Positions 27,605-35,220 of a DNA stretch of 64,000 nucleotides are shown here, in pieces. The position numbers and the translations under genes are program-made. The DNA is taken from assembly GCA_003170415.1 (NCBI GenBank), contig PMZJ01000026.1, positions 62,001 through 126,000 on the forward strand, in the 5' to 3' direction. How positions within the stretch are numbered: position 1 is the first letter of the stretch; the number at the start of each line of letters is the position of its first letter. Below the pieces are notes generated by a model. It was not told the origin of the DNA and did no database searches. It saw only the letters and a list, made by a program, of their open reading frames with translations. Source of the DNA: Phycisphaerales bacterium. Its GTDB lineage: Bacteria; Planctomycetota; Phycisphaerae; Sedimentisphaerales; Anaerobacaceae.

Positions 27605-28311
27605 TACCCCTTTCTCGCGAATAAGCAAGTTGCTGTTGCGGCAGCGATGACTGCGCCTCCTGAAAGCAGCATTTCCGCCGTTGTAAAATACCTGCCAAGA
27701 AGCATCGACGAGGCCTTCACAAAAAGCATCAGGCCAAGAGGCATGCTTATCATCAGCAACAATCGATTGATTATTGTCTTGGGCGAGAGGTAAAGATTAA
27801 TCAGTTGCGTCCATATTAGTGTGAAGCCGGCATAAGCGAGGACGTGATAAACAGTATCTAAAATCGGCGCTACTTTTGACAAGTCGGCCTTTATAAGGGT
27901 TGCCACTCCGAAAATTGATACTGCCCAGACCGCCAGCAATGACGGCCGGAATGTCAGAAAAGTAACAATAATCAATCCTGCCGATACCCCCTTTGCATCT
28001 GCCGTGAAGTCCCAAAAATCACACGTTCTTCCCGTATATGGCTGCGATAATTCATCGACCCCGCCGCATATGATGGCCCCCAGAAAAATCAGCCATACCG
28101 CCAGTTTACGCCAATTGGCTTTCTTGTCGGGGAAGAAAGAGAACCACAGCAGAAAAAACAGGTTCATATATGCCAGAAAGTGAAGCCACTTATCAGATAC
28201 GTTTGCCCGGTAAACCACTTGGGGTATCGGTATATGTGTTGAGACAAACAGCGTAATAAAATAAGACACTGCAACTGCGATTATTATTTTATGTTTGCCA
28301 GTCAGTCCCAC
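27574..28311 (-). CDS. VanZ-like membrane protein
   Basis: About 245 residues with seven or eight hydrophobic segments. The first 120 residues have SDKWLHFLAYMNLFFLLWFSFF and GGVDELSQPYTGRTCDFWDFTADAKG, the VanZ-family signature with conserved D/E and H residues. The family is linked to envelope glycan and glycopeptide tolerance but its biochemistry is unclear. CAGAGG lies upstream; GTG 28317 or GTG 28311 are both possible starts. The 3' end overlaps the TIGR03790 gene on the other strand by about 31 bases. Confidence 0.75.
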   Translation of the reverse strand: MGLTGKHKIIIAVAVSYFITLFVSTHIPIPQVVYRANVSDKWLHFLAYMNLFFLLWFSFFPDKKANWRKLAVWLIFLGAIICGGVDELSQPYTGRTCDFWDFTADAKGVSAGLIIVTFLTFRPSLLAVWAVSIFGVATLIKADLSKVAPILDTVYHVLAYAGFTLIWTQLINLYLSPKTIINRLLLMISMPLGLMLFVKASSMLLGRYFTTAEMLLSGGAVIAAATATCLFARKGYQKPFLGKGV

Positions 28312-28335
28312 AACCACCTCTGAATTTTTATTGCA

Positions 28336-28408
28336 TATTGATAATTGATAATTTGTCCGCGACGGTCATAATAATCGATTATCAGTTATCAACCATCAAT
28401 TATCAATA
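28336..28408 (+). repeat. AT-rich inverted repeat between divergent genes
   Basis: TATTGATAATTGATA at 28336-28350 faces ATCAATTATCAATA at 28395-28408, matching at 14 consecutive bases. The arms are 44 bases apart and lie between the VanZ gene (minus) and the LAB_N gene (plus). It resembles dispersed spacer repeats more than a terminator because both genes point away from it. Confidence 0.6.
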
Positions 28409-28420
28409 AGGAACAATGCT

Positions 28421-28756
28421 ATGTTGCAGTCGATTGTAGAGTTTTTTAAATCCGCGGTAATGGAGCAGATAGTCGGCGACCCTTTCTGGGCTACGATTGC
28501 CCTCATAGGCCAGTTTACCTTTGCCGCAAGGTTCGTTCTCCAGTGGCTGGTTAGCGAATATAAAAAACGCTCTCACGTCCCAGTATCATTCTGGTATATA
28601 TCAATTGTGGGCAGTTGTATTTTGCTCGCTTATTCGATACACATTAAAAACCCCATCTTTATGCTGGGTTTTTCGCTCAACACCCTGATTTATGTGCGAA
28701 ACCTTCATCTTATTTACAAGTATGGGGAAAATGAACCGGCTGGCAGCCCGGGTTAG
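28421..28756 (+). CDS. Lipid-A-disaccharide synthase N-terminal-domain (LAB_N) membrane protein
   Basis: 111 residues with three hydrophobic segments: FWATIALIGQFTFAARFVLQWLVSEYKKRSHVPVSFWYISI is the LAB_N core, then VGSCILLAYSIHI and PIFMLGFSLNTLIYVRN. The LAB_N domain occurs alone or fused to LpxB and is thought to help with lipid-linked sugar handling at the inner membrane. AAGGAACA lies upstream of the start. No LpxB is in the window. Confidence 0.8.
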   Translation: MLQSIVEFFKSAVMEQIVGDPFWATIALIGQFTFAARFVLQWLVSEYKKRSHVPVSFWYISIVGSCILLAYSIHIKNPIFMLGFSLNTLIYVRNLHLIYKYGENEPAGSPG

Positions 28757-28792
28757 AAACCTTGTTCGATTAAAATTTGGAGGGCCAAAGTT

Positions 28793-30088
28793 ATGAGATG
28801 GCTTAGAGATTCTCAAATGTCATGCCGAATGTTAATGGCTGGTTGCTGTTTGACTGCTCTGCTCGCCGCAGTGTTGCCTGCGTTTGGCGAAGCCCCCAGA
28901 CGGACTCTGACGGGTGACTTGAAAGTAATTCAGCTTCCTGAGCCGAACAGGGCCGGGCCGGTAAGCTTGGAAACGGCAATCAATACCAGGCGCAGCACTC
29001 GCCAGTTTGCCGACACGCCGCTCAATTATGCTCAAATTGGACAACTCGCCTGGGCCGGCCAGGGCATAACCGATAAGCAGCAGGGTCTTCGCGCCGCGCC
29101 CTCGGCGGGGGACTTGTATCCTATAGAGCTTTATTTTGTTATGCCGGAGGGCTTATTCGTTTATAACCCCGAAGGCCATTCCCTTAAACAGATTTCCTCC
29201 CTCGACTTGCGAAAGCAACTCTCCGCCGCGGCTTCAGGACTGGGACCCGTCGAAGATGCGGCGTGCGATATCGTAATCGCCGGCTCCGCCCGAAAGGTCG
29301 CAGTCAAATACGGCAATAAAGCCCAGAAATTGATGCAGCTTGAAGCAGGTTGCGTCGCCCAGAACATTCAGTTGCAGGCCGTATCGCTGGGACTGGGCTC
29401 GATGCCCATTGGCGATTTCGAAACAAGAAATGTCGCCAGGGTCTGCGAAGTGCCCGCCGAGCTTGAGCCGCTGTTCATTGTCTGCGTAGGTTATCCGTTT
29501 GTGCAGCAAAAATCTCAGGACCAATCACTGTCCGCCGTCCAAACCACAAAAAAGGCCGTCCTGATTGTTCCTGCCGCCCAGTTTGCCGATGCCGAGCTTT
29601 TTGAGACCCAGCGAATTTTGACTGAGGCGGGTATCGCGTCCGTTGTCGCAAGCTCAAAGATTGGGGTGATACAAGGGGTATTTGGCGGTATTGTCGCCTC
29701 GGAGATTACCCTCGATAACTTGAAGGTCGAGGATTTCGATGCGGTGGTTTTTATTGGCGGCCCAGGCGCTGCTGATTATTTCAACAACCCTGTTGTGCTC
29801 CGCATCGCGCGAGAAGCGTCCGCCAGAAACAAGGTTATCGCGGCGATAAGTGCTGCCCCGATGATTCTGGCTAACGCCGGCGTCCTGCGGGGTATCCGGG
29901 CCACCGGTCTGCCCCAGCAGCGGGAACAAATGAAAAAAACCGGGGCGCAATATACCGGCTCTGCCGTTGAGCGAGATGGGAACATCATAACCGCAAACGA
30001 TTCGTCGGCGACTGTGCAGTTTGCCCGCGTTATTGTTACTGTGCTTAAAGCAAATCTGCCGAAACCGGACAAAACGCCGATAAAGTAA
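28793..30088 (+). CDS. SagB/ThcOx-like nitroreductase fused to a DJ-1/PfpI domain
   Basis: 431 residues. A signal peptide or anchor (MLMAGCCLTALLAAVLPAFGEA, with possible lipobox MAGC) leads to a SagB-type FMN dehydrogenase domain at about 45-230 (INTRRSTRQF, then LAWAGQGIT, APSAGDLYPIELYFV, and GLGSMPIGDF). A DJ-1/PfpI domain follows at about 245-425 (VVFIGGPGAADYFNNP, VLRGIRATG). The usual nucleophile Cys in the AICHGP-type elbow is Ser here: S353 in AAISAAPMIL. SagB alone is common in planctomycetes and makes azoline oxidations elsewhere; the fusion is unusual. GGAGGG gives a strong ribosome site. Function of the fusion is unknown. Confidence 0.8.
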   Translation: MRWLRDSQMSCRMLMAGCCLTALLAAVLPAFGEAPRRTLTGDLKVIQLPEPNRAGPVSLETAINTRRSTRQFADTPLNYAQIGQLAWAGQGITDKQQGLRAAPSAGDLYPIELYFVMPEGLFVYNPEGHSLKQISSLDLRKQLSAAASGLGPVEDAACDIVIAGSARKVAVKYGNKAQKLMQLEAGCVAQNIQLQAVSLGLGSMPIGDFETRNVARVCEVPAELEPLFIVCVGYPFVQQKSQDQSLSAVQTTKKAVLIVPAAQFADAELFETQRILTEAGIASVVASSKIGVIQGVFGGIVASEITLDNLKVEDFDAVVFIGGPGAADYFNNPVVLRIAREASARNKVIAAISAAPMILANAGVLRGIRATGLPQQREQMKKTGAQYTGSAVERDGNIITANDSSATVQFARVIVTVLKANLPKPDKTPIK

Positions 30089-30099
30089 TCCGGGCGGGC

Positions 30100-31743
30100 C
30101 TACTTTAAACCGTTGCCGTGATTGTAACGGTTTGTAATCGGCAGACGCCTGTCTCTCCCGAACGCCTTGGGCGTGATTTTCACTCCTGGCGGCGACTGCC
30201 TCCTCTTGTATTCGTTGCGGTCAACCATACGAATGACCTTGCTTACGGTTTCTTTGGGCAGTCCCTCGTCAATCAGTTGCTGGGCCGATTTGTCCTCCTC
30301 AACGTACCCCTTGAGAATCTTGTCCAAAAGGTCATATTCAGGCAGTGAATCGCTGTCCTTTTGATTCGAACGCAGTTCCGCTGTCGGCATCCTGTCGATA
30401 ACGCTTTTTGGTATTACCTCCCGGCTGTTTATTTCGCTGATATATTTCGCGAGTTTGTAAACCATCGTCTTGAAAACGTCTTTTATGACCGCGAACCCGC
30501 CTGCCGTATCCCCGTAAAGCGTCGTATAACCGACCGCAATTTCGCTTTTATTCCCCGTGGTCAGCACCAATGCGCCGAACTGGTTGCTCAGCGACATCAA
30601 AATTGTACCCCTGATTCTCGCCTGTAAATTCTCATACGCAAGCCCCTTGCTGTCCCAGCCGTCAACTTCTTCGAGCGAACCGTTGAATTGCTCAAGGACA
30701 GACCCTATTGGGATGGTCATAAATTGAATGCCAAGGTTTTTTGCGCATCTTTCCGCGTCGCTGATTGTCTCAGTGCTGTTGAATTTCGACGGCATCGTGA
30801 TTCCCGTTACGTTTTCGGCGCCCAGCGCAGCGACTGCGATGGCCGCGGTTATCGCCGAGTCAATTCCCCCGCTCAATCCTATAAGCACCTTGCTGAATCC
30901 GTTTTTCCTAACGTAATCTTTTGTGCCAAGCACAAGGGCGCGGTATGCCTCTTCGAGCAATCCTATATCGGCTCCGCTGCTGTTTGGCTGCGGCTTGATG
31001 TGAACCGCTTTGCCTTTCTTTGTAATATCCGCGATTAGCAAATCATCTTCGAACGCCTTAGCCATAGCGACGATTTTTCCCGTTGCATCGGCGAACATGC
31101 TCCGCCCGTCAAAAATAAGCTCGTCCTGCCCACCCACTAAATTGCAGTAGCCGACAGGGCACTTGAACCGTGTCGCGCAATCGCTGACTATGTCCTCCCT
31201 TGTCCTTATTTTTCCAAGATGAAATGGCGACGCCGATATATTCAGCAGCGTATCTATTTGCCCCGCGCCCTTGAGGAATTTGCCAAGCCACTCGATATCC
31301 CATATATCCCTGCAAATGGTTATCGCGATATTCAGACCGTCCAGCGTAATAATCATCGGTTTGTTGCCCGGCTCAAAATACCGCGGCTCATCGAAAACGC
31401 CCTCGTTTGGCAAAAGCCCTTTGCGATAAACATTTGCCAGCCGCCCATTCCGTAACACCCCTGCGGCATTGTAAGTTTTGCCGCGATAATAATCCGCGAA
31501 GCCGGCGACTATCGTTATATCCGGGCACCTCCGCGCGAGATTCTCCACGACCTGCCGATTATCATCCAGAAAATGTTTCTTGAGCAGCAAATCCTCCGGC
31601 GGATAGCTGCAAACCGCCAACTCCGGGAACACAAGCAAATCAACCTTTTTTCCGACCGCCTGCCCGTAAATCTCCCGCATCCTCTCGGCGTTACCCTCAA
31701 GGTCTCCAACTACCGCGTCAAATTGCCCTAACCCAATACGCAT
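30100..31743 (-). CDS. nadE: Glutamine-dependent NAD+ synthetase
   Basis: About 547 residues in two domains. The N-terminal CN-hydrolase domain has LVFPELAVC (catalytic Glu), a Lys in NVYRKGLLPNEGVFDE and Cys in ITICRDIWD; the C-terminal NAD synthase domain has KVLIGLSGGIDSAIT (P-loop type SGGxDS) and TTGNKSEIAVGYTTLYGD. It turns deamido-NAD into NAD with ammonia from glutamine. I use ATG 31743 (MRIGLGQFDAVVGD) as start; the 21 extra upstream residues in a longer frame look non-conserved. The gene is convergent with the SagB fusion, 11 bases apart. Confidence 0.94.
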   Translation of the reverse strand: MRIGLGQFDAVVGDLEGNAERMREIYGQAVGKKVDLLVFPELAVCSYPPEDLLLKKHFLDDNRQVVENLARRCPDITIVAGFADYYRGKTYNAAGVLRNGRLANVYRKGLLPNEGVFDEPRYFEPGNKPMIITLDGLNIAITICRDIWDIEWLGKFLKGAGQIDTLLNISASPFHLGKIRTREDIVSDCATRFKCPVGYCNLVGGQDELIFDGRSMFADATGKIVAMAKAFEDDLLIADITKKGKAVHIKPQPNSSGADIGLLEEAYRALVLGTKDYVRKNGFSKVLIGLSGGIDSAITAAIAVAALGAENVTGITMPSKFNSTETISDAERCAKNLGIQFMTIPIGSVLEQFNGSLEEVDGWDSKGLAYENLQARIRGTILMSLSNQFGALVLTTGNKSEIAVGYTTLYGDTAGGFAVIKDVFKTMVYKLAKYISEINSREVIPKSVIDRMPTAELRSNQKDSDSLPEYDLLDKILKGYVEEDKSAQQLIDEGLPKETVSKVIRMVDRNEYKRRQSPPGVKITPKAFGRDRRLPITNRYNHGNGLK

Positions 31744-31817
31744 TTGTTTTGCTAACCAATAAAATATACTCAAGGGCGTCGGATTGAAATCACAAAAACG
31801 GCCCACCGTTCGGCCTG

Positions 31818-31846
31818 TCCTCCATAGCTCGCAGAGCGAAGGAGGA
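31818..31846 (+). repeat. Dispersed GCGAAGG-type palindromic repeat, copy 1
   Basis: TCCTCCATAGCTC-gcaga-GCGAAGGAGGA form matches the consensus TCCgCCgTAGC-n5-GCGAAGGaGGA. Related copies are at 37591-37616 and, inverted, 43617-43643. All are in spacers. Confidence 0.6.
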
Positions 31847-31860
31847 ATCGCAGCGTAGAA

Positions 31861-31949
31861 CGGAGAGGGCGGGATTCGAACCCGCGGTACTCAATAAAGA
31901 GCACACCGGTTTTCGAAACCGGCTCGTTCAGCCGCTCCGACACCTCTCC
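31861..31949 (-). tRNA. tRNA-Ser(CGA)
   Basis: An 89-base type II tRNA on the minus strand. The acceptor arm GGAGAGG (31943-31949) pairs with CCTCTCC (31862-31868), with G at 31861 as discriminator. The T-arm is GCGGG-TTCGAAT-CCCGC, the anticodon stem CCGGT/ACCGG encloses a 7-base loop with CGA, and a long variable arm lies between. CCA is not encoded. Confidence 0.95.
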
Positions 31950-32115
31950 GAAAACCACTAAAACGATACATTTTCGCACGCAAAATTGCAAGAACAATAG
32001 CGTAGCCCGGAAAACCATTGAAAATAAGCCCGCGTTGCCCTAAAATCCCACCAGCTGATACATTCACTATTTGGGGTAATCTGTGAACGCTTATTGGAAA
32101 AATTGAGGTGCAATT

Positions 32116-33024
32116 TTGATATGCCGACGATGGTCAGATTTGTTTATTGTTACCGTTTTTTGCACGCTGCTTTTAATGGCCGGCCTCGGTATATGCGCCG
32201 ACCCCAACGGTCGCATAAGTAGCCGCGGCGTCGAACCACCGGCGGACCCCAACGGCCCAACCATTATGTTAAGCTACGATACCCTTAAACCTCAGAAAAT
32301 GCCCACTCCCTCGTTTATGTATTTTATCCCCCTTATTTCACCACCCCTCGTTTCTACCGAAGTCAGCCGCAATAACCACCAGCAGGCGATGTTTGTATCG
32401 TATGAAAAAAGCGTCGTCCTGGATTCCTTCACCTTGAAATGTGAATTCGAGTTGCAGGGAAGCGGCTTTTTCATCGATATCTTCGACCCTAATGGGGTTA
32501 TAGCCGCTTTCCCCGAAGAGATAAAGAAAAACGCCCCCGTAAAGAACATCCTCGACTATATCAGGTTGGAAGGAGAGGGTTTTGGCCGAATAGACGTCAA
32601 GGGAACAATAGTCGATTCAAATGTAACCGTTACACAGGTGGACGTGCGTTTCGGCACAAAAGGCAAAAGCCCAGTTACCATTGGGCTTTATAGCGTTAAA
32701 CCTGAAAACGGGCGGTATAAATACGAGAACAGGTATAATGAGATTGTCGCAAAGGTTGCCACCCTCACGTTCAAAAAAACTGACGGCGAGCCCAGAATGG
32801 ATATCGAAGTGGTATCCGTTAATAAGGCGTCAAAACCGAACAGCTACATAGGCAGAGCCAAGGGGTTCATCGTCAATTTCTTTATTGACCCCATCAGAAT
32901 CTCCAAACTCGGCAACGATACGATGCTCAACTTCGGATATGCCCTGCTGAATAAACAACCGTCGTTTACCTTCCCTATGGCCCACAATATTAAGGAATCA
33001 AAAACGGCGACCATCAATAAATAA
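32116..33024 (+). CDS. Secreted protein of unknown function
   Basis: 302 residues; I do not recognise the family. A signal peptide (FIVTVFCTLLLMAGLGICA) is followed by two short ADPNG-containing repeats (ADPNGRISSRG, ADPNGPTIML) and a mostly beta-strand body (FTLKCEFELQGSGFFIDIFDPNGV, VDVRFGTKGKSPVTIGLYSV). The start is TTG 32116, supported by GAGGTG about 6 bases before; the ATG at 32121 is out of frame. It may be an outer-membrane or periplasmic structural protein. It is a monocistronic gene 90 bases after the tRNA on the opposite strand. Confidence 0.7.
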   Translation: MICRRWSDLFIVTVFCTLLLMAGLGICADPNGRISSRGVEPPADPNGPTIMLSYDTLKPQKMPTPSFMYFIPLISPPLVSTEVSRNNHQQAMFVSYEKSVVLDSFTLKCEFELQGSGFFIDIFDPNGVIAAFPEEIKKNAPVKNILDYIRLEGEGFGRIDVKGTIVDSNVTVTQVDVRFGTKGKSPVTIGLYSVKPENGRYKYENRYNEIVAKVATLTFKKTDGEPRMDIEVVSVNKASKPNSYIGRAKGFIVNFFIDPIRISKLGNDTMLNFGYALLNKQPSFTFPMAHNIKESKTATINK

Positions 33025-33139
33025 GGCCGGCAGAAAATGCCCTTTAGTCCCTAATCCTCGCCCGAAATATATTGCAACGAGCATCAGATAATTCTAAAAT
33101 TCCTGATGACTTGTTTTTGATTCTTTGAAGGACGAAACA

Positions 33140-33859
33140 ATGTATATCATACCGGCTATCGACCTCCGCGGCGGCAAGTGCGTCCGCCTCATTCAGGGCG
33201 ACTACCATCGACAGATTAACTACCAGGACAACCCCGTTAAACAGGCGCAGGAATTCATCGAACAAGGTGCCGAATGGGTCCACATCGTTGACCTCGACGG
33301 TGCTAAAGTAGGCAGGCCCGTAAACGCCGACACCATCTCCGCCATAGCCGCATTGGGAAAGCTCAAAATCGAGGTCGGCGGCGGACTCCGAACCGAGCAG
33401 GACATTAAAAAACTCCTCGATTTGGGAATCGAGCGGGTAATCATCGGCACTCAGGCGGTCAACGACTTCGAGTGGTTCAGCGATATGACTAAACGTTTCC
33501 CCGGCAAAGTCGCCCTGGGCCTCGACGCGAAAGGTTCGCACGTCGTTACCGGCGGCTGGTATGACGAACATCCCAAGTCCCTGCTCGAACTTGCCCGCGA
33601 GGCCGCTGTGCTGCCTATAGCCGCGATAATCTACACCGACGTTGCCAAGGATGGTATGCTTGCCGGGCCTAATTTTGAAAGAACTAAGGTCCTCATCCAC
33701 ACCGTTTCGGTGCCCGTGGTTGCCTCGGGAGGCGTTACAACCGTCCCGGACATCAGGAAACTGGCCTCACTCGGCGCAGCAGGCGCCATTGTCGGTCGGG
33801 CCCTCTACGAAGGCACCCTTACCCTGACCGACGCCATTACCGCCACTAATAACCCTTAA
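33140..33859 (+). CDS. hisA: Phosphoribosylformimino-5-aminoimidazole carboxamide ribotide isomerase
   Basis: 239 residues of TIM-barrel HisA, a histidine-pathway Amadori isomerase. Visible motifs are IIPAIDLRGGKCVRL (catalytic Asp in AIDL), VDLDGAKVGRPVN (second Asp), GLDAKG and IYTDVAKDGML, and VASGGVTTVPDI for phosphate binding. AAGGAC lies 8 bases upstream of ATG 33140; a longer TTG start at 33125 is unlikely. No other his genes are nearby, so it is a detached member of the pathway. Confidence 0.96.
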   Translation: MYIIPAIDLRGGKCVRLIQGDYHRQINYQDNPVKQAQEFIEQGAEWVHIVDLDGAKVGRPVNADTISAIAALGKLKIEVGGGLRTEQDIKKLLDLGIERVIIGTQAVNDFEWFSDMTKRFPGKVALGLDAKGSHVVTGGWYDEHPKSLLELAREAAVLPIAAIIYTDVAKDGMLAGPNFERTKVLIHTVSVPVVASGGVTTVPDIRKLASLGAAGAIVGRALYEGTLTLTDAITATNNP

Positions 33860-34280
33860 GTCATTTGCCGTTTCTTATTCGCCTGTCATCGGCCTTTTGC
33901 CCTGCGTCCGTCCTCCGTCTTCTGTCCTCCGTTTACGAGGGGCCGGAAAAATCTGCCGGGTTGCCCCCTGAAACCCGTATTTCCCGGCTTCAAATCAGGC
34001 CACTATATGTAGTATGCTCAAAAATCTTAGCTGTCCCTTCATTTTGGATGATATTTAACCAGCCATTTCTACTTTTTTTATGCGATTTTCAGTATTGATA
34101 CCCGTTTTTTTTGCCAAAAACGAACGTAATCCCCGCTTTTACAAATGGTTAAGCAAAACTACATCTTACCCTCGCATTCGCTAAAGTTTTTAAGGTACCG
34201 TTGTCGATAACAACACTGTAAACAAGATTGGGGTCCCAAAAAGGATTATGGGACATACAAGATATAGTGGTTGGTAGCTT
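33860..34280 (+). other. Spacer with pyrimidine-rich 7-base repeat
   Basis: No gene is supported. Bases 33901-33931 (CCTGCGTCCG-TCCTCCGTCT-TCTGTCCTCCG) are a short run of the YTCYGYC repeat that is much longer at 36034-36163 and recurs at 39147-39185. A weak 6-base hairpin GTCCCA (34233-34238)/TGGGAC (34249-34254) lies just before the FlgM-like gene. Confidence 0.5.
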
Positions 34281-34334
34281 ATGGTCGAAAAAACGGAAAT
34301 TTTCGCCTGTAGCTCGATAGACAAGGTAATAGTG

Positions 34335-34640
34335 ATGTCCGATTTTACTCGTAACAATTGGCTTGCAGACCAGCGGTTCAACCTTGAACCCGCCGACGGT
34401 GAACTTGTCGAATCCGCATTTGATGACCTGATGGCAGATGATGATCTGCTTATGGAGCAGATTCTCGACAATATGAACAGCACCCCGCTCGGCCAGGTGC
34501 TAAAGAAGATTGCCGTAATGCCTGAAGTCCGAAAGCAAAAGGTTCTTAATGTCCGCCAACAGCTCACCGAAGGCAGATACAACCTTACCGAACGGTTAGA
34601 CCTCGCCTTGGAAAAGGTGCTCGACGACTTGAAAATCTAA
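34335..34640 (+). CDS. Small protein with FlgM-like C-terminus
   Basis: 101 residues from ATG 34335, or 119 from ATG 34281. The C-terminal 35 residues (VRKQKVLNVRQQLTEG followed by RYNLTERLDLALEKVLDDL) match the pattern of FlgM, an anti-sigma-28 factor: V-R-x-x-K-V near the front, G-x-Y, then a helix. The N-terminal half is acidic. AAGG sits about 8 bases before ATG 34335. No flagellar genes are in the window, so this is only a family-level similarity. A hairpin terminator follows at 34645. Confidence 0.5.
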   Translation: MSDFTRNNWLADQRFNLEPADGELVESAFDDLMADDDLLMEQILDNMNSTPLGQVLKKIAVMPEVRKQKVLNVRQQLTEGRYNLTERLDLALEKVLDDLKI

Positions 34641-34644
34641 AAAA

Positions 34645-34674
34645 CAGCCGGGTTTACCCCACCGCGCCCGGCTG
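34645..34674 (+). terminator. Bidirectional hairpin between convergent genes
   Basis: CAGCCGGG at 34645-34652 pairs with CCCGGCTG at 34667-34674 over a 14-base loop. It lies between the FlgM-like gene (plus) and spoVG (minus). A short A-run (34641-34644) precedes it, so on the minus strand it is followed by a T-run. Confidence 0.6.
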
Positions 34675-34758
34675 CTCCATCAGTTCCTGAATTTAGCGGA
34701 ACTGTCGATTCCTGATATTGGCGGCCATTATATCTGGCCGTCTGTGCCGTGTTCCCGA

Positions 34759-35199
34759 CTATGTCACTATCTCTGGGACTTCGTCATCCGGCTCATCCAT
34801 TTCCACCGGCTTATACCCCGGCTGCTTCGACCTCTCTAACTCTTCCGTGAACGCAGCCACTACCTTGTCCTGAATCTTCTTCCTGCAATCGGCGTTTATC
34901 GGATGCGCTATGTCGGCGTGCAGCTTCATCCTGCCTTTAATATCCTTCCTTGCCCGGTCTTCAGGAAGCCCGCCTCCGCAGTTGTTGCAGAACTTTGCCC
35001 GAAGATGGTTCTTCCCGCCGCACTTCTCGCAATGGTCGCTCATCTTCCTTGACGGCATCGCTACGAAGTACCCGTTGGTCCCCTCGATTATCTTTATATC
35101 ACGCACCACAAACTCATTGTCCATCGTCACCGAGCAAAACGCCTTCAACCTGTCGTCCTTGTTCTCTATTAGCTTGACTCTAACTTCGCTGATTTGCAT
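34759..35199 (-). CDS. spoVG: SpoVG-family RNA-binding protein with inserted zinc ribbon
   Basis: 146 residues. The first half is classic Spo[36 protein letters not shown] and VAMPSRK. In other SpoVGs, MPSRK is soon followed by DIAHPIN; here about 40 residues intervene containing CEKC and CNNC (C59, C62, C73, C76 in the 148-residue numbering), a likely zinc ribbon, and [15 protein letters not shown] comes after. SpoVG binds RNA and DNA and regulates many genes. The start is ATG 35199, where GAGG is 7 bases upstream. It lies 20 bases downstream of ispE, reflecting the ispE-spoVG linkage seen in Bacillus. Confidence 0.88.
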   Translation of the reverse strand: MQISEVRVKLIENKDDRLKAFCSVTMDNEFVVRDIKIIEGTNGYFVAMPSRKMSDHCEKCGGKNHLRAKFCNNCGGGLPEDRARKDIKGRMKLHADIAHPINADCRKKIQDKVVAAFTEELERSKQPGYKPVEMDEPDDEVPEIVT

Positions 35200-35220
35200 A
35201 CTCATGCCTCACTAAATTAG

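Noticed and set aside
31770-32018. 82-codon frame on the minus strand (contains VSERLNEPVSKTG)
   Set aside because: It is a translation of the tRNA-Ser gene at 31861-31949; this is a well-known artefact.
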